A stretch of DNA of 55,170 nt from Pseudomonadota bacterium. Its GTDB lineage: Bacteria > Pseudomonadota > Gammaproteobacteria > Pseudomonadales > Pseudomonadaceae. The notes under the pieces were generated by a model that saw nothing but the letters and a program-made list of their open reading frames with translations, was not told where the DNA came from and made no database searches. Positions within the stretch are counted from its first letter, which is position 1. Each line of letters starts with the position of its first letter. The stretch lies in the NCBI GenBank assembly GCA_023431055.1, contig JAEYXX010000172.1, positions 1 through 55,170 of the forward strand, given 5' to 3'. The position numbers and the translations under genes are program-made. Positions 28,584 through 38,964 of the stretch are shown here, piece by piece.

Positions 28584-30176
28584 TCAGCTCAGTTTGCGCG
28601 GATGGGCGAAGGTGATGCGGAAGCAGCTGCCGCCCCCTTCACGAGGTTTATAGTCGAGGCGGGCCTGGTTGCTCTGGCATAGCTCGCGGGAAATATACAG
28701 GCCGAGGCCGGTGCCCTTGTTCTCGGTGGTGTAGAAGGGCTCGAAGATGTGCTGCTCCTGCTCGGGCGGTACGCCGGGCCCGTCGTCGAGCACTTCCAGT
28801 ACCGGCAGGTCGCTGGTTTCGTCACGGAACAGGCGCAGCCAGACCTGCCCGAGTCGGTGCTGCTGGGCACTGTAGCGCAGGCCGTTCTGGACCAGGTTGG
28901 TCAGCACCTGGGTCAGCTGGTGTGGATCCATGCGCGTCTGCAGGCTGCCGGCCTGGGTTTCCAGGTGGATCTGCCGGTCAGCCGGTGCCGAGCTGCGGAA
29001 TTCGCTGGCGAAACGGTGCAGCCAGTACTTCAGATCGAGCAGTTGTGGTTCGGCCTTGCGTCGCCGCGACAGCTGCAGGACGTTCTCGATCACCAGGTTC
29101 ATGCGCTTGGAATGGTCCTGAATGATCTGAGCCAGGCGTTGATCGGGACCTTGCAGGTCTTCCGACTCCTGCAGCAATTGCGCGGCGTGGCTGATGGCGC
29201 CGAGCGGGTTGCGAATCTCATGGGCGATGCCGGCAGTCAGGCGGCCGAGCGAGGCCAGCTTGAGCTGTTGCGCCTGCTGGGCGATCTGCGAAATGTCGTC
29301 GAGAAACACCAGAATGTGCTGCTGCTCGCCGCGCTGCAGGGAAATGAAGCTGGGCTGCAGCATCGGCCCGTCGACCTGCGCCTGCAGGCTTTCCGGACGC
29401 AGGGTCGGGTTGTGCCGCCACTGTTGCAGGCGTTTGACCAGCTCGGGGCAGTACGGAACGATGATCTTGCCGGTCAGCTCGCCGCGGCCTAGCAGTTGTG
29501 TGGCCCCCTGGTTAGCCAGCAGGACGCGGTGCTGGGTGTCGAGCACCAGGATGCCGGTGCGCATACGCTGCAGGATCTGTTCGTTGAGCTCTTCCAGATT
29601 GGCGACATCGGCCGCGCGCTGCTCGGCCAGGCTTTCGCTGACCTGCAGGCGTCGAGTGATGCCCTGGATGAACAGCGCGCCGGCAAAACACAGCGCGCCG
29701 AGCGCACCGGCCTGCACGTACTGTGCAGCGGCGGCCGGGCGACTGAGGCTGAGGTAGAAGGTCATGTAGATCAGTGCTATCGCCGCGATCGCCGCGATCA
29801 GCAGGCCAATGCGGCCGCGCAGGAGGATATTGGCGATGGCCACCGCCACCACCAGCAGGTTGCCGATGCCGCTGGGTGTGCCGCCGGCCGCGTAGAAGAG
29901 CGCGGAAAGGAAGATCACATCGACCAGCGCCAGGCTGAACAGCTGCATCAGGTGCTTGGGCTTGTGCGCCAGCACGGCGATGAAGATGTTGAGGATCAGG
30001 TAGATCCAACTGCCGGTGCGAAACAGTTCGAGATGCACGACATCGAGAAACTGTTCGTCTAAGTTGCTGGAAATCAGCAGGACCAGTGCCAAGCCGATGC
30101 TCAGACGATAGAAGTGATAAAGCCTGAGGATGCGTCGCCCCTGCGTACCGCCTTGCAGGCTGAGTTCAGCGGTCAC
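28584..30176 (-). CDS. pilS: sensor histidine kinase PilS
   Basis: 530 residues: six N-terminal membrane helices (to ~175), a PAS-like linker, a DHp domain with H319 in AGIAHEIRNPLGAISHAAQ and a C-terminal ATPase domain (NLVQNGLRYSA, DDGPGVP, GTGLGLYISRELC). In P. aeruginosa PilS monitors pilin in the membrane and phosphorylates PilR. The start is GTG at 30176, inside the 3' end of the upstream PP0621-family gene; same length as the P. aeruginosa protein supports it. Confidence 0.94.
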   Translation of the reverse strand: MTAELSLQGGTQGRRILRLYHFYRLSIGLALVLLISSNLDEQFLDVVHLELFRTGSWIYLILNIFIAVLAHKPKHLMQLFSLALVDVIFLSALFYAAGGTPSGIGNLLVVAVAIANILLRGRIGLLIAAIAAIALIYMTFYLSLSRPAAAAQYVQAGALGALCFAGALFIQGITRRLQVSESLAEQRAADVANLEELNEQILQRMRTGILVLDTQHRVLLANQGATQLLGRGELTGKIIVPYCPELVKRLQQWRHNPTLRPESLQAQVDGPMLQPSFISLQRGEQQHILVFLDDISQIAQQAQQLKLASLGRLTAGIAHEIRNPLGAISHAAQLLQESEDLQGPDQRLAQIIQDHSKRMNLVIENVLQLSRRRKAEPQLLDLKYWLHRFASEFRSSAPADRQIHLETQAGSLQTRMDPHQLTQVLTNLVQNGLRYSAQQHRLGQVWLRLFRDETSDLPVLEVLDDGPGVPPEQEQHIFEPFYTTENKGTGLGLYISRELCQSNQARLDYKPREGGGSCFRITFAHPRKLS

Positions 30177-30402
30177 CGGTGTGCGGGCCTTGTTCGAGAT
30201 GGGCCTGGCTGCAGTACCAGTGTTGATCCTGGCTCAGGGCCTGAGGCTTGGGAACGTGCACGCCGCAGTGTGCGCAGCGCACCATCGGCGCGGCGGCACC
30301 TTCGGTAGGGCGAGTGCTTCTGGGTTGGCTGATGAAGCGGCGCCAGATCCAGATCGCGGCGAAGATGACGGCGATCCAGAACAGCAGGCGAAAAAGACCC
30401 AT
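30166..30402 (-). CDS. PP0621 family small membrane protein with zinc-binding-like cysteines
   Basis: 78 residues: one N-terminal membrane helix (MGLFRLLFWIAVIFAAIWIW) followed by MVRCAHCGVHVPKPQAL and a later WYCSQAH, giving a CxxC...C..H arrangement that suggests a small zinc ribbon. It matches the family named after P. putida PP0621. It overlaps the pilS start by 11 bp, so the two are likely cotranslated; a role in PilS function is possible but unproven. Confidence 0.8.
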   Translation of the reverse strand: MGLFRLLFWIAVIFAAIWIWRRFISQPRSTRPTEGAAAPMVRCAHCGVHVPKPQALSQDQHWYCSQAHLEQGPHTGDR

Positions 30403-30557
30403 ATCGTGCTCTTTTGTTCGTTCAAAGCCGGCAGTTTAGCCAAGCCGAGGGCATCGGCACAGTATCCCGATGGTAGCCTGTGAGCTGTTTCCGGGCTATG
30501 TGCCAGGCCCTTCTGGCGCACCCTCTGGCAGGAAGCGGCTGCGTAACGGCCGGGCAT

Positions 30558-30583
30558 GAAAAAGGGAGGCCGTGGCCTCCCTT
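30558..30583 (-). terminator. rho-independent terminator of bamD
   Basis: GGGAGGCC/GGCCTCCC stem; on the minus strand it is followed by CTTTTTC, directly after the bamD stop. Confidence 0.82.
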
Positions 30584-30599
30584 CTCATTGACGCATCGA

Positions 30600-31592
30600 T
30601 CAGTCGAACAGACCGAAGGTCAGGTAACTCCAGATCGAGCGCTTCTTCGCGGTTTCGCCGGTCTTGGCGTCCTGCTGCAGTTCGCGCGGAATCTGCTGCT
30701 CGGCTTCCTCGTACTGACGAACCACGTCCTGGCTGGCGCGGGTTTCGCCCGGCGGCAGCGGCGTGTCGGTTTCGATCAGGCCCAGAGTGGCCTTGGCCAG
30801 CCAGGAACGATTTTCGGCTTCTTCTTCGCGCGGGACGAACTGGCCGTTCTCCAGGCTCGGGTGATCGGGGTAGTTGAGTTTCAGGGTTTCCAGGCTGGTG
30901 GCCGCCAGATCGTCCATGGACAGACGCTGATAGGCCTCGGTCATGATCGCTAGGCCGTCACCGACCGACGGGGTTTCCTGGAAGTTTTCCACCACGTAGC
31001 GGCCACGGTTGGCGGCGGCGACGTAGGCCTGGCGGGTCAGGTAATAGTGGCCAACGTGCACTTCATAGGCGGCCAGCAGGTTGCGCAGGTAGATCATGCG
31101 CTGCTTGGCGTCCGGGGCGTAGCGGCTGTTCGGGTAGCGGCTGGTGAGCTGGGCGAACTCGTTGTAGGAGTCGCGCGCGGCGCCCGGGTCACGCTTGGTC
31201 ATGTCCAGCGGCAGGAAGCGCGCCAGCAGGCCGCGGTCCTGATCGAACGAGGCCAGGCCCTTGAGGTAGTAGGCGTAGTCGACGTTGGCGTGCTGCGGAT
31301 GCAGGCGGATGAAACGCTCGGCGGAGGACTTGGCCGCTTCCGGTTCGGCGTTCTTGTAGTAGGCGTAGATCAGTTCCAGCTGTGCCTGCTCGGCGTAGCG
31401 GCCAAACGGATAGCGCGACTCCAGCGCCTTCAGTTTGGCGATGGCCTGGGTGTAGCTGCGGTTGTCCAGGTCGGCCTGGGCCTGCTGGTACAGCTCCACC
31501 TCGCTGAGGTTTTCATCGACCTCCGGCTGCTTGGAGGAGCAGGCGGCGGTAAGGGCGAGGATGGCGATCAGCAGCAGGTGTTTCACTTGCAT
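30600..31592 (-). CDS. bamD: outer membrane assembly lipoprotein BamD (ComL)
   Basis: 330-residue TPR lipoprotein of the BAM complex. The signal [18 protein letters not shown] gives a lipobox ending in C18. Tetratricopeptide repeats follow, with the conserved [21 protein letters not shown] and [19 protein letters not shown] segments. Needed for folding of outer-membrane proteins such as AlgE and the DUF481 proteins. Divergent from rluD; possibly single-gene transcript with its own terminator. Confidence 0.96.
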   Translation of the reverse strand: MQVKHLLLIAILALTAACSSKQPEVDENLSEVELYQQAQADLDNRSYTQAIAKLKALESRYPFGRYAEQAQLELIYAYYKNAEPEAAKSSAERFIRLHPQHANVDYAYYLKGLASFDQDRGLLARFLPLDMTKRDPGAARDSYNEFAQLTSRYPNSRYAPDAKQRMIYLRNLLAAYEVHVGHYYLTRQAYVAAANRGRYVVENFQETPSVGDGLAIMTEAYQRLSMDDLAATSLETLKLNYPDHPSLENGQFVPREEEAENRSWLAKATLGLIETDTPLPPGETRASQDVVRQYEEAEQQIPRELQQDAKTGETAKKRSIWSYLTFGLFD

Positions 31593-31730
31593 GGCGGCTT
31601 GCGTCCCTGTGACGGCCGCGCGGCCGTCCTGTTATGATGAGCGCCCCCGGAAACCCCTGGGGCAAAGACGCCGTATTTAACCACAAGCCCGTCGCCGAAA
31701 CCAAAGGCCTGGCTCCCGCCGTTGTCGAAC

Positions 31731-32705
31731 ATGACCTCTATAAATAAGCAGCTGATCCAACTTCAAGCCATTGTCCCCTTCGAACAGGGCGGTCAACGCC
31801 TCGACCAGGTGGCTGCGCAGCTGTTTGGCGAGTACTCCCGTTCGCGTCTTTCCACCTGGATCAAGGAAGGTCGACTGACTGTCGATGGTGCCGTGGCGCG
31901 CCCGCGTGACACCGTGCATGCCGGTTCGACCCTGGTACTGGATGCCGAGCAGGAAGCGCAGGGCGAGTGGGTGGCGCAGGATATCGAGCTGAATATCGTC
32001 TATGAAGACGAACACCTGCTGGTGATCGACAAACCGGCCGGTCTGGTGGTGCACCCGGCTGCCGGGCACGCCGACGGCACGCTGCTCAATGCGCTGCTGC
32101 ACCACGTGCCGGATATCGTCAACGTGCCGCGTGCCGGCATCGTCCATCGCCTGGACAAGGACACCACCGGCCTGATGGTGGTGGCCAAGACCCTGCAGGC
32201 GCAGACCAATCTGGTCGAGCAGCTGCAGAAACGCACTGTCAGCCGCATCTATGAATGCATCTGCATCGGCGTGATTACCGCCGGCGGCACCATCGATGCG
32301 CCCATTGGCCGCAGCTCCAGCCAGCGCCAGCGCATGGCCGTGACCGATGGCGGCAAGCCGGCGATCAGTCACTACCGCGTGCTCGAGCGCTACCGCTCGC
32401 ACACCCATGTGCGGGTCAAGCTGGAAACCGGGCGTACCCACCAGATTCGCGTGCATATGAGCCACGTTGGTTATCCGCTGGTGGGCGATCCCGTCTACGC
32501 CGGTCGTTTCCGTATTCCGCCGGCCGCCAGCCAGAGCCTGGTGCAGAGTCTCAAGGAGTTTCCGCGCCAGGCCCTGCATGCGCGCTTCCTCGAGCTGGAC
32601 CACCCGGCTACCGGCAAGCGTATGAAGTGGGAGTCAGCGCTGCCGGATGATCTGGTCTGGCTGCTGACCCTGCTGCGCCAGGATCGCGAGGCCTTCGTCG
32701 GGTGA
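31731..32705 (+). CDS. rluD: 23S rRNA pseudouridine synthase D
   Basis: 324 residues: N-terminal S4 RNA-binding domain ([23 protein letters not shown]) and RluA-type catalytic domain with the nucleophilic aspartate in [13 protein letters not shown] and the [12 protein letters not shown] motif. It modifies helix 69 of 23S rRNA. The ATG at 31731 was preferred over the in-frame TTG nine bases upstream. Its stop overlaps the next gene (GTGA). Confidence 0.95.
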   Translation: MTSINKQLIQLQAIVPFEQGGQRLDQVAAQLFGEYSRSRLSTWIKEGRLTVDGAVARPRDTVHAGSTLVLDAEQEAQGEWVAQDIELNIVYEDEHLLVIDKPAGLVVHPAAGHADGTLLNALLHHVPDIVNVPRAGIVHRLDKDTTGLMVVAKTLQAQTNLVEQLQKRTVSRIYECICIGVITAGGTIDAPIGRSSSQRQRMAVTDGGKPAISHYRVLERYRSHTHVRVKLETGRTHQIRVHMSHVGYPLVGDPVYAGRFRIPPAASQSLVQSLKEFPRQALHARFLELDHPATGKRMKWESALPDDLVWLLTLLRQDREAFVG

Positions 32706-33433
32706 GCGCCCACGACTGGCTGACGCCCGACTGGCCTGCGCCGGCCAACGTTCGAGCCTGCGTGACCACCCGTAGCGGCGGCGTCAGCGCCGCGCCGTTC
32801 GATACCTTCAACCTCGGCGATCATGTCGAGGACGATCCGATTGCGGTGGCAAGCAACCGTCAACATCTGGTCGATGCGCTGGGCTGCCAGCCTGCCTGGC
32901 TGCGCCAGGTGCACGGCATCGTCGTGGCCGAGGCCGATCCGACGGTGGTCATTGAAGCCGATGGCAACTGGACGAGCACACCGGGCGTCGCCTGCACGGC
33001 GATGACCGCCGATTGTCTGCCAGCGTTGTTCTGCGACCGCGCCGGTACCCGCGTGGCGGCGGCCCATGCCGGTTGGCGCGGGTTGGCTGGCGGCGTGCTG
33101 GAGGCGACTGTCAAGGCGTTGGGCGTTGCTCCACAAGAGCTGTTGGTCTGGCTTGGTCCGGCCATCGGGCCGGCTGCGTTCGAGGTGGGGGCCGAGGTGC
33201 GTGAGGCCTTCGTGCGGCAGCATGCCGAGGCTGTCAGTGCATTCGTACCTAGCGCCAACGCAGGCAAGTTCACGGCCGATATCTACCGGCTGGCACGCAT
33301 TCGTCTGGCCGCCATCGGTGTGACCTCCGTTAGCGGCGGTGGCCTGTGCACCTACAGCGACCCGCGTTTCTATTCCTACCGCCGCAGCGCTCGTACCGGG
33401 CGTTTTGCTTCGCTGATCTGGCTGCAGCCCTGA
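32702..33433 (+). CDS. pgeF: peptidoglycan editing factor PgeF (YfiH, laccase domain)
   Basis: 243 residues. PgeF removes peptidoglycan precursors misloaded with L-serine; earlier called multicopper polyphenol oxidase. Metal/active-site motifs LRQVHGIVVAEA, MTADCLPALFCD and AAAHAGWRGLAGG are present, plus the terminal TYSDPRFYSYRR. The start is GTG in a 4-bp overlap with rluD. Confidence 0.93.
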   Translation: MSAHDWLTPDWPAPANVRACVTTRSGGVSAAPFDTFNLGDHVEDDPIAVASNRQHLVDALGCQPAWLRQVHGIVVAEADPTVVIEADGNWTSTPGVACTAMTADCLPALFCDRAGTRVAAAHAGWRGLAGGVLEATVKALGVAPQELLVWLGPAIGPAAFEVGAEVREAFVRQHAEAVSAFVPSANAGKFTADIYRLARIRLAAIGVTSVSGGGLCTYSDPRFYSYRRSARTGRFASLIWLQP

Positions 33434-33440
33434 GCCTGAA

Positions 33441-33494
33441 GTAGGGCGGGTGCAACCCGCCAGACTGGCTATTGGCGGGTTGCACCCGCCCTAC
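33441..33494. repeat. REP-like palindrome (GTAGGGCGGGTG...CACCCGCCCTAC), copy 1
   Basis: GTAGGGCGGGTGCAACCCGCC and GGCGGGTTGCACCCGCCCTAC are near-perfect inverted arms with a 12-base middle. It follows pgeF and may act as a terminator. A second copy is at 35392-35443. Confidence 0.88.
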
Positions 33495-33544
33495 GGGTTC
33501 TGATCTTCAATCACTCATATCAATAGTGCTGTGCCGAGCGAGAC

Positions 33545-33552
33545 GACCGGTC
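33545..33552. promoter_or_regulatory. palindrome GACCGGTC, possible TetR operator
   Basis: An 8-bp perfect palindrome 14 bp before the ATG of the TetR-family gene. Such GACCGGTC cores occur in operators of NemR/AcuR-like TetR repressors. Position suggests autoregulation; not demonstrated. Confidence 0.45.
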
Positions 33553-33566
33553 ATATGCTCGGCGCC

Positions 33567-34157
33567 ATGAACAGCATTCGACTCGACAAGCGCGACCTGA
33601 TCCTGAGCAAGGGCTCGGCGGTGATGACGCGTCGCGGTTATCACGGCACCGGCGTACTGGAAATCGTCCAGGCAGCCGGGATTCCCAAGGGCAGTTTCTA
33701 TCACTACTTCGCCAGCAAGGAAGACTTCGCCCTGCAGGCGCTGGCCTTCATCTATCGGCCGCGCCTGGCGCGCTATGCCCAGGCGCTGAATGATTCAGCG
33801 TTGAGCCCGCGTGCACGCATCCTCACTTATTACCGCGACCTGCTGGCGCATTTCGCGAGGCAGGAGACGCCGCAGTACCACTGCTTCATCGGCAGCCTGA
33901 GTTTCGAGATGAGCGAGATGCTCCCGGCCATCGGCGCCGAGGTCGCGGCCATCCAGCAGGCCTCGGTGGACATCCTGCGCGCCTGCCTGGAGCAGGCGCA
34001 GGCCGTCGGTGAACTGCCGGCCGACGAGGACTGCGGCAACCTCGCCACCTTCATCAGCGACGCCTGGCAGGGCGTGCTCGCCCGCCTCAAGGTAGGCCGC
34101 AACCTGCAGCCGCTGGAAGCTTTCGTCACCCGCCTGGAGCGCTTGCTGCAGGCCTGA
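33567..34157 (+). CDS. TetR family transcriptional regulator (NemR/AcuR-like)
   Basis: 196 residues; the N-terminal helix-turn-helix spans ~13-50 (RGYHGTGVLEIVQAAGIPKGSFYHYFASKEDF). The C-terminal ligand domain includes the TetR_C segments YHCFIGSLSFEMSEM. It lies 25 bp upstream of an ene-reductase gene in the same direction, so it probably represses that gene until an electrophile is sensed. The ATG at 33567 was chosen because it lies right after the GACCGGTC palindrome; an earlier start would place the palindrome inside the gene. Confidence 0.88.
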   Translation: MNSIRLDKRDLILSKGSAVMTRRGYHGTGVLEIVQAAGIPKGSFYHYFASKEDFALQALAFIYRPRLARYAQALNDSALSPRARILTYYRDLLAHFARQETPQYHCFIGSLSFEMSEMLPAIGAEVAAIQQASVDILRACLEQAQAVGELPADEDCGNLATFISDAWQGVLARLKVGRNLQPLEAFVTRLERLLQA

Positions 34158-34182
34158 TTAACCGTTCAACCCCAGAGGAAAG

Positions 34183-35295
34183 ATGATGAGCGCTCCCGTT
34201 CAAGCCCTGTTCGCCCCGTTCCGCCTCGGTAACCTGGAGCTGCCGACCCGTGTGGTCATGGCGCCGATGACCCGCTCTTTCTCGCCCGGTGGCGTGCCCA
34301 ATGCCAAGGTCGTCGAGTATTACCGTCGCCGTGCCGCCGCGGGCGTGGGCCTGATCGTCACCGAGGGCACCACCGTCGGTCACAAGGCTTCCAACGGCTA
34401 CCCGAACGTGCCGCGTTTCTACGGCGAAGACGCCCTGGCTGGCTGGAAGCAGGTGGTCGACGCGGTGCATGCCGAAGGCGGCAAGATCGTCCCGCAGCTC
34501 TGGCACGTGGGTAACGTGCGCAAGCTGGGCACCGAGCCGGATGCCAGCGTTCCTGGCTTTGGCCCGATGGAGAAGGTCAAGGACGGCCAGGTGGTCGTAC
34601 ACGGTATGACCCAGGCCGATATCGATGAGGTGATCGCTGCCTTCGCCCAGGCTGCGCGCGATGCCAAGGCCATCGGCATGGATGGCGTGGAGATTCACGG
34701 AGCCCACGGCTATTTGATCGACCAGTTCTTTTGGGAAGGCAGCAACCAGCGCTCCGACCAGTACGGTGGCGACCTGGCGGCGCGTTCGCGTTTCGCCATC
34801 GAGCTGATCCAGGCCGCGCGCGCCGCTGTTGGCCCGGATTTTCCGATCATCCTGCGTTACTCGCAGTGGAAGCAGCAGGACTACACCGCACGTCTGGTGC
34901 AGACCCCGGAGCAGCTGGAGGCTTTCCTCAAGCCGCTGTCCGAGGCCGGCGTGGATATCTTCCATTGCTCCACCCGCCGCTTCTGGGAGCCGGAGTTTGA
35001 GGGCAGCGATCTCAACCTGGCCGGCTGGACGCGCAAGCTCACCGGCAAGCCGACCATCACCGTCGGCAGCGTCGGCCTGGATGGCGAGTTCCTGCAATTC
35101 ATGGTCAAGACCGACAAGGTGGCAGCGCCGGCCAGCATCGAGAACCTGCTCGAGCGCCTGAACAAGGAGGAGTTCGATCTGGTCGCCGTAGGCCGTGCGC
35201 TGCTGGTCGACCCGGATTGGGCGCTGAAGGTGCGTGAAGGCCGCGAGCAGGACATTCTGCCGTTCAGCCGCGATGCGCTGACTTCGCTGGTCTGA
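34183..35295 (+). CDS. FMN-dependent ene-reductase (Old Yellow Enzyme family, NemA-like)
   Basis: 370 residues, single TIM-barrel. Reduces activated C=C bonds or nitro groups with NAD(P)H via FMN. Signatures: LFAPFRLGNLELPTRVVMAPMTR, QLWHVGNV, the catalytic-site HGAHGYLIDQFFWEGSNQRSD and the C-terminal VAVGRALLVDPDW. The start ATG-ATG allows either of two adjacent codons. Coupled with the upstream TetR gene; a terminator follows at 35338. The natural substrate cannot be read from sequence. Confidence 0.92.
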   Translation: MMSAPVQALFAPFRLGNLELPTRVVMAPMTRSFSPGGVPNAKVVEYYRRRAAAGVGLIVTEGTTVGHKASNGYPNVPRFYGEDALAGWKQVVDAVHAEGGKIVPQLWHVGNVRKLGTEPDASVPGFGPMEKVKDGQVVVHGMTQADIDEVIAAFAQAARDAKAIGMDGVEIHGAHGYLIDQFFWEGSNQRSDQYGGDLAARSRFAIELIQAARAAVGPDFPIILRYSQWKQQDYTARLVQTPEQLEAFLKPLSEAGVDIFHCSTRRFWEPEFEGSDLNLAGWTRKLTGKPTITVGSVGLDGEFLQFMVKTDKVAAPASIENLLERLNKEEFDLVAVGRALLVDPDWALKVREGREQDILPFSRDALTSLV

Positions 35296-35337
35296 ATCAG
35301 TCGTTGCCGGGCGTCGCGAGCCGACGCCCCGTTTTCC

Positions 35338-35364
35338 AGCCCCGGCACATCGGGGCTTTTTTGT
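35338..35364 (+). terminator. rho-independent terminator of the ene-reductase operon
   Basis: AGCCCCG/CGGGGCT stem with a GCACAT loop, followed by TTTTTTG. Confidence 0.87.
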
Positions 35365-35391
35365 GCCTGCCTGTTTTGAGCGGGGGCTGGC

Positions 35392-35443
35392 GTAGGGCGG
35401 GTGAAACCCGCCGACCATCAATGGCGGGTTTCACCCGCCCTAC
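35392..35443. repeat. REP-like palindrome (GTAGGGCGGGTG type), copy 2, overlapping a gene end
   Basis: Arms GTAGGGCGGGTGAAACCCGCC and its inverse surround a 10-base middle. It encodes the last residues and the stop codon of the minus-strand glycosyltransferase. Confidence 0.9.
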
Positions 35444-36614
35444 CGGCAAGCTCTGCTTCGACGCTCACCTGAGGCAGCATGGCGCTGCGCAGATGCTGCT
35501 CGAACTGCGCGACGATACCGTCCCAGCTCAGGTGACTGGCATGGCGGCGGGCATTGAGGCGGATGCGTCGCAACACCTCTGCATCCTCCAGCAGTTCGCA
35601 GGCTGCTTCGCAGAAACCTGTTTCGTCTCCCGGGCGCGCGAGCATGCCGTTGTGGCCATGGTGGATATGCTGGGCTGCTGCAGCCTGGTCGAAGGCCACC
35701 ACGCCCAGGCTCGATGCCAGAGCCTCCAGCACCACGTTGCCGAAGGTTTCCGACAGGCTGGGAAACAGGAACAGATCACCTGACGCATAGTGCTCGGCCA
35801 GCGCTTCGCCGCGCTGCAGGCCGCAGAACAGCGCCTCGGGTAATTGCGCCTGCAGATTGCTACGTAACGGCCCGTCGCCGACCAGAATCAGGCGCATACG
35901 CCGTTGTGGCTGCGCCCGCTGCAAGGCATGGAATGCCTTGACCAGCAGGCCGAGGTTCTTTTCTGCCGCCAGGCGGCCGACATGAACAACCGCGAGATCG
36001 TCTGCCCCAAGGCCCCAACTTTCGCGAAGAGCGTCGCTGCGCCTGCGCGGGTGGAAGAGCTGGCTGTCGACGCCGCGGGCGAGCAGCGCCAGGCGTTCGA
36101 AGCCACGGCGTTGCAGCTCCACCTGCTGGCCGATGCTCGGCACCAGGGTCAGCTGCGTACGGTTGTGGAACCAGCGCAGGTAATTGGTCATCGCCCGCGT
36201 CAGCAGACCGAAGCCATAGTGCCCGGTGTACTGCTGGAAGTTGGTGTGAAAACCGCTGACCACCGGAATTGCCAGTCGCCTGGCGGCGCGCAGGGCGGAG
36301 AGCCCCAGCGGACCTTCGGTGGCGATATAGAGCACGTCGGGGCGTTGTCTTTTCCAACGCCTGAGCAGCTTGTGTAGTGACGACTGTCCCCACTGCAGGC
36401 CGGGGTAACCCGGCAGTGGCCAGCCGCGGGTGAGCAGCAGGTCGCTTTCGCTGGCGGCTTGCTGATCGACCTCCTGGCGCGGGCGTATCAGCTGCACGCG
36501 ATGACCGCGCCCGCGCAAGCCCTCGACCAGGCGGCCGAGGGTATTGGCCACGCCATTGATTTCCGGGGGGAAGGTTTCGCTGATCAGGGCGACATGCAGA
36601 GACGGTGCGTTCAT
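35418..36614 (-). CDS. glycosyltransferase family 4 (GT-B)
   Basis: 398 residues. The N-terminus VALISETFPPEINGVANTLG and the C-terminal nucleotide-sugar part (GRLAAEKNLGLLVKAF, LFLFPSLSETFGNVVLEALA with the E-x7-E motif) are typical of GDP-mannose-dependent alpha-mannosyltransferases. Acceptor unknown. The ATG at 36614 was preferred to an upstream in-frame one because it begins at the Rossmann strand. The last ~8 residues (GRAGETRH) and the stop lie inside a REP palindrome. Confidence 0.86.
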   Translation of the reverse strand: MNAPSLHVALISETFPPEINGVANTLGRLVEGLRGRGHRVQLIRPRQEVDQQAASESDLLLTRGWPLPGYPGLQWGQSSLHKLLRRWKRQRPDVLYIATEGPLGLSALRAARRLAIPVVSGFHTNFQQYTGHYGFGLLTRAMTNYLRWFHNRTQLTLVPSIGQQVELQRRGFERLALLARGVDSQLFHPRRRSDALRESWGLGADDLAVVHVGRLAAEKNLGLLVKAFHALQRAQPQRRMRLILVGDGPLRSNLQAQLPEALFCGLQRGEALAEHYASGDLFLFPSLSETFGNVVLEALASSLGVVAFDQAAAAQHIHHGHNGMLARPGDETGFCEAACELLEDAEVLRRIRLNARRHASHLSWDGIVAQFEQHLRSAMLPQVSVEAELAGRAGETRH

Positions 36615-36678
36615 GTACGCAGTCTCTGCCCGTGCGATGTAATGACTGTGACGACTGCGTTGCGCTTTTGTGACGTCG

Positions 36679-37410
36679 CTAGCCCCGCTCGCGCACCCAG
36701 AACAGCGTGGCACCGGCCACCGCGGCCGGCATCATCAGGATGTTGAGCCCCGGTACCAGCAGGGCGGCGTAGGTGATGCCGCCGAAACTCAGGCTCTGCC
36801 AGCGCTTCTCGCGCAGCCAGGCGAGCATGTCCTGCCAGCTCATCTTGTTGTTGTCGGCCGGGTAGTCAATGTACTGCACGGCCATCATCCACACGCCGAA
36901 CAGCAGCCACAGCGGTGCGGCGACCAGGTTCACCACCGGGATGAAGCTGAGGATCAGCAGGCCGATGGCGCGCGGCAGGAAGTAACCCAGCTTGCGTAAC
37001 TCGCGGCCCATGGTGCGCGGCACCATGGCCGCCAGTTCGGCCCAGCTGAACGGCGGGAAGTGATCCTCGCCGCGCGCGACCACCTCGACCTTCTCGGCGA
37101 GAAAGCCGTTGAAGGGGGCGGCGATGATGTTCGCCACCAGGGTGAAGGTGAAGAACACCATCAGCAGCACCAGCAGCACGAACAGTGGCCAGAGGATGTA
37201 TTGCAGAAAACTCAGCCAGCTCGGCAAGGTGGGCATGAAGGTATCGACCCAGCCGCTGAACTGCTGCACGGCGAAGCTGATCATGGTGACGAACAGGATC
37301 AGATTGACCGCCAGCGGTAGCAGTACGAACAGACGCAGGCCGGGGCTGAGCACCAGCTTCAGGCCTTCGCGCAGGTACTGCGGGCCGGACAGAACGGGGG
37401 CGGCGGGCAT
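36679..37410 (-). CDS. cysZ: CysZ-like sulfate transporter (EI24 family membrane protein)
   Basis: 243-residue inner-membrane protein with four to six hydrophobic segments. Family motifs: [24 protein letters not shown] near the start and the loop [12 protein letters not shown]. CysZ mediates sulfate uptake for cysteine synthesis. GGAG lies seven bases before the ATG at 37410. Divergent from trxB across a 444-bp gap holding a hairpin element. Confidence 0.86.
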   Translation of the reverse strand: MPAAPVLSGPQYLREGLKLVLSPGLRLFVLLPLAVNLILFVTMISFAVQQFSGWVDTFMPTLPSWLSFLQYILWPLFVLLVLLMVFFTFTLVANIIAAPFNGFLAEKVEVVARGEDHFPPFSWAELAAMVPRTMGRELRKLGYFLPRAIGLLILSFIPVVNLVAAPLWLLFGVWMMAVQYIDYPADNNKMSWQDMLAWLREKRWQSLSFGGITYAALLVPGLNILMMPAAVAGATLFWVRERG

Positions 37411-38802
<1,392 letters not shown>

Positions 38803-38813
38803 GTCCGGTCGCG

Positions 38814-38895
38814 GTTGTAGGAGCGGCTGGGCGGCATTCCGCTTCAGCCGCGACAGCATGATAAACGCCCCCGGATTTCATCCGGGCTACGCGGT
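38814..38895. repeat. two partial REP-like units after trxB
   Basis: GTAGGAGCGGCTGGGCGGCATTCCGC resembles the right arm of the repeat at 47308-47369, and CCCCGGATTTCATCCGGGCTAC is the GTAGCCCGGAT type. Both are half units, probably decayed. Confidence 0.65.
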
Positions 38896-38964
38896 ACTGG
38901 GGAAAGAGGTCCGTAGGCGTGACTTTTAAAGCTCGCCGCTAAAGCGCCTCCCACTATCGGTGAC

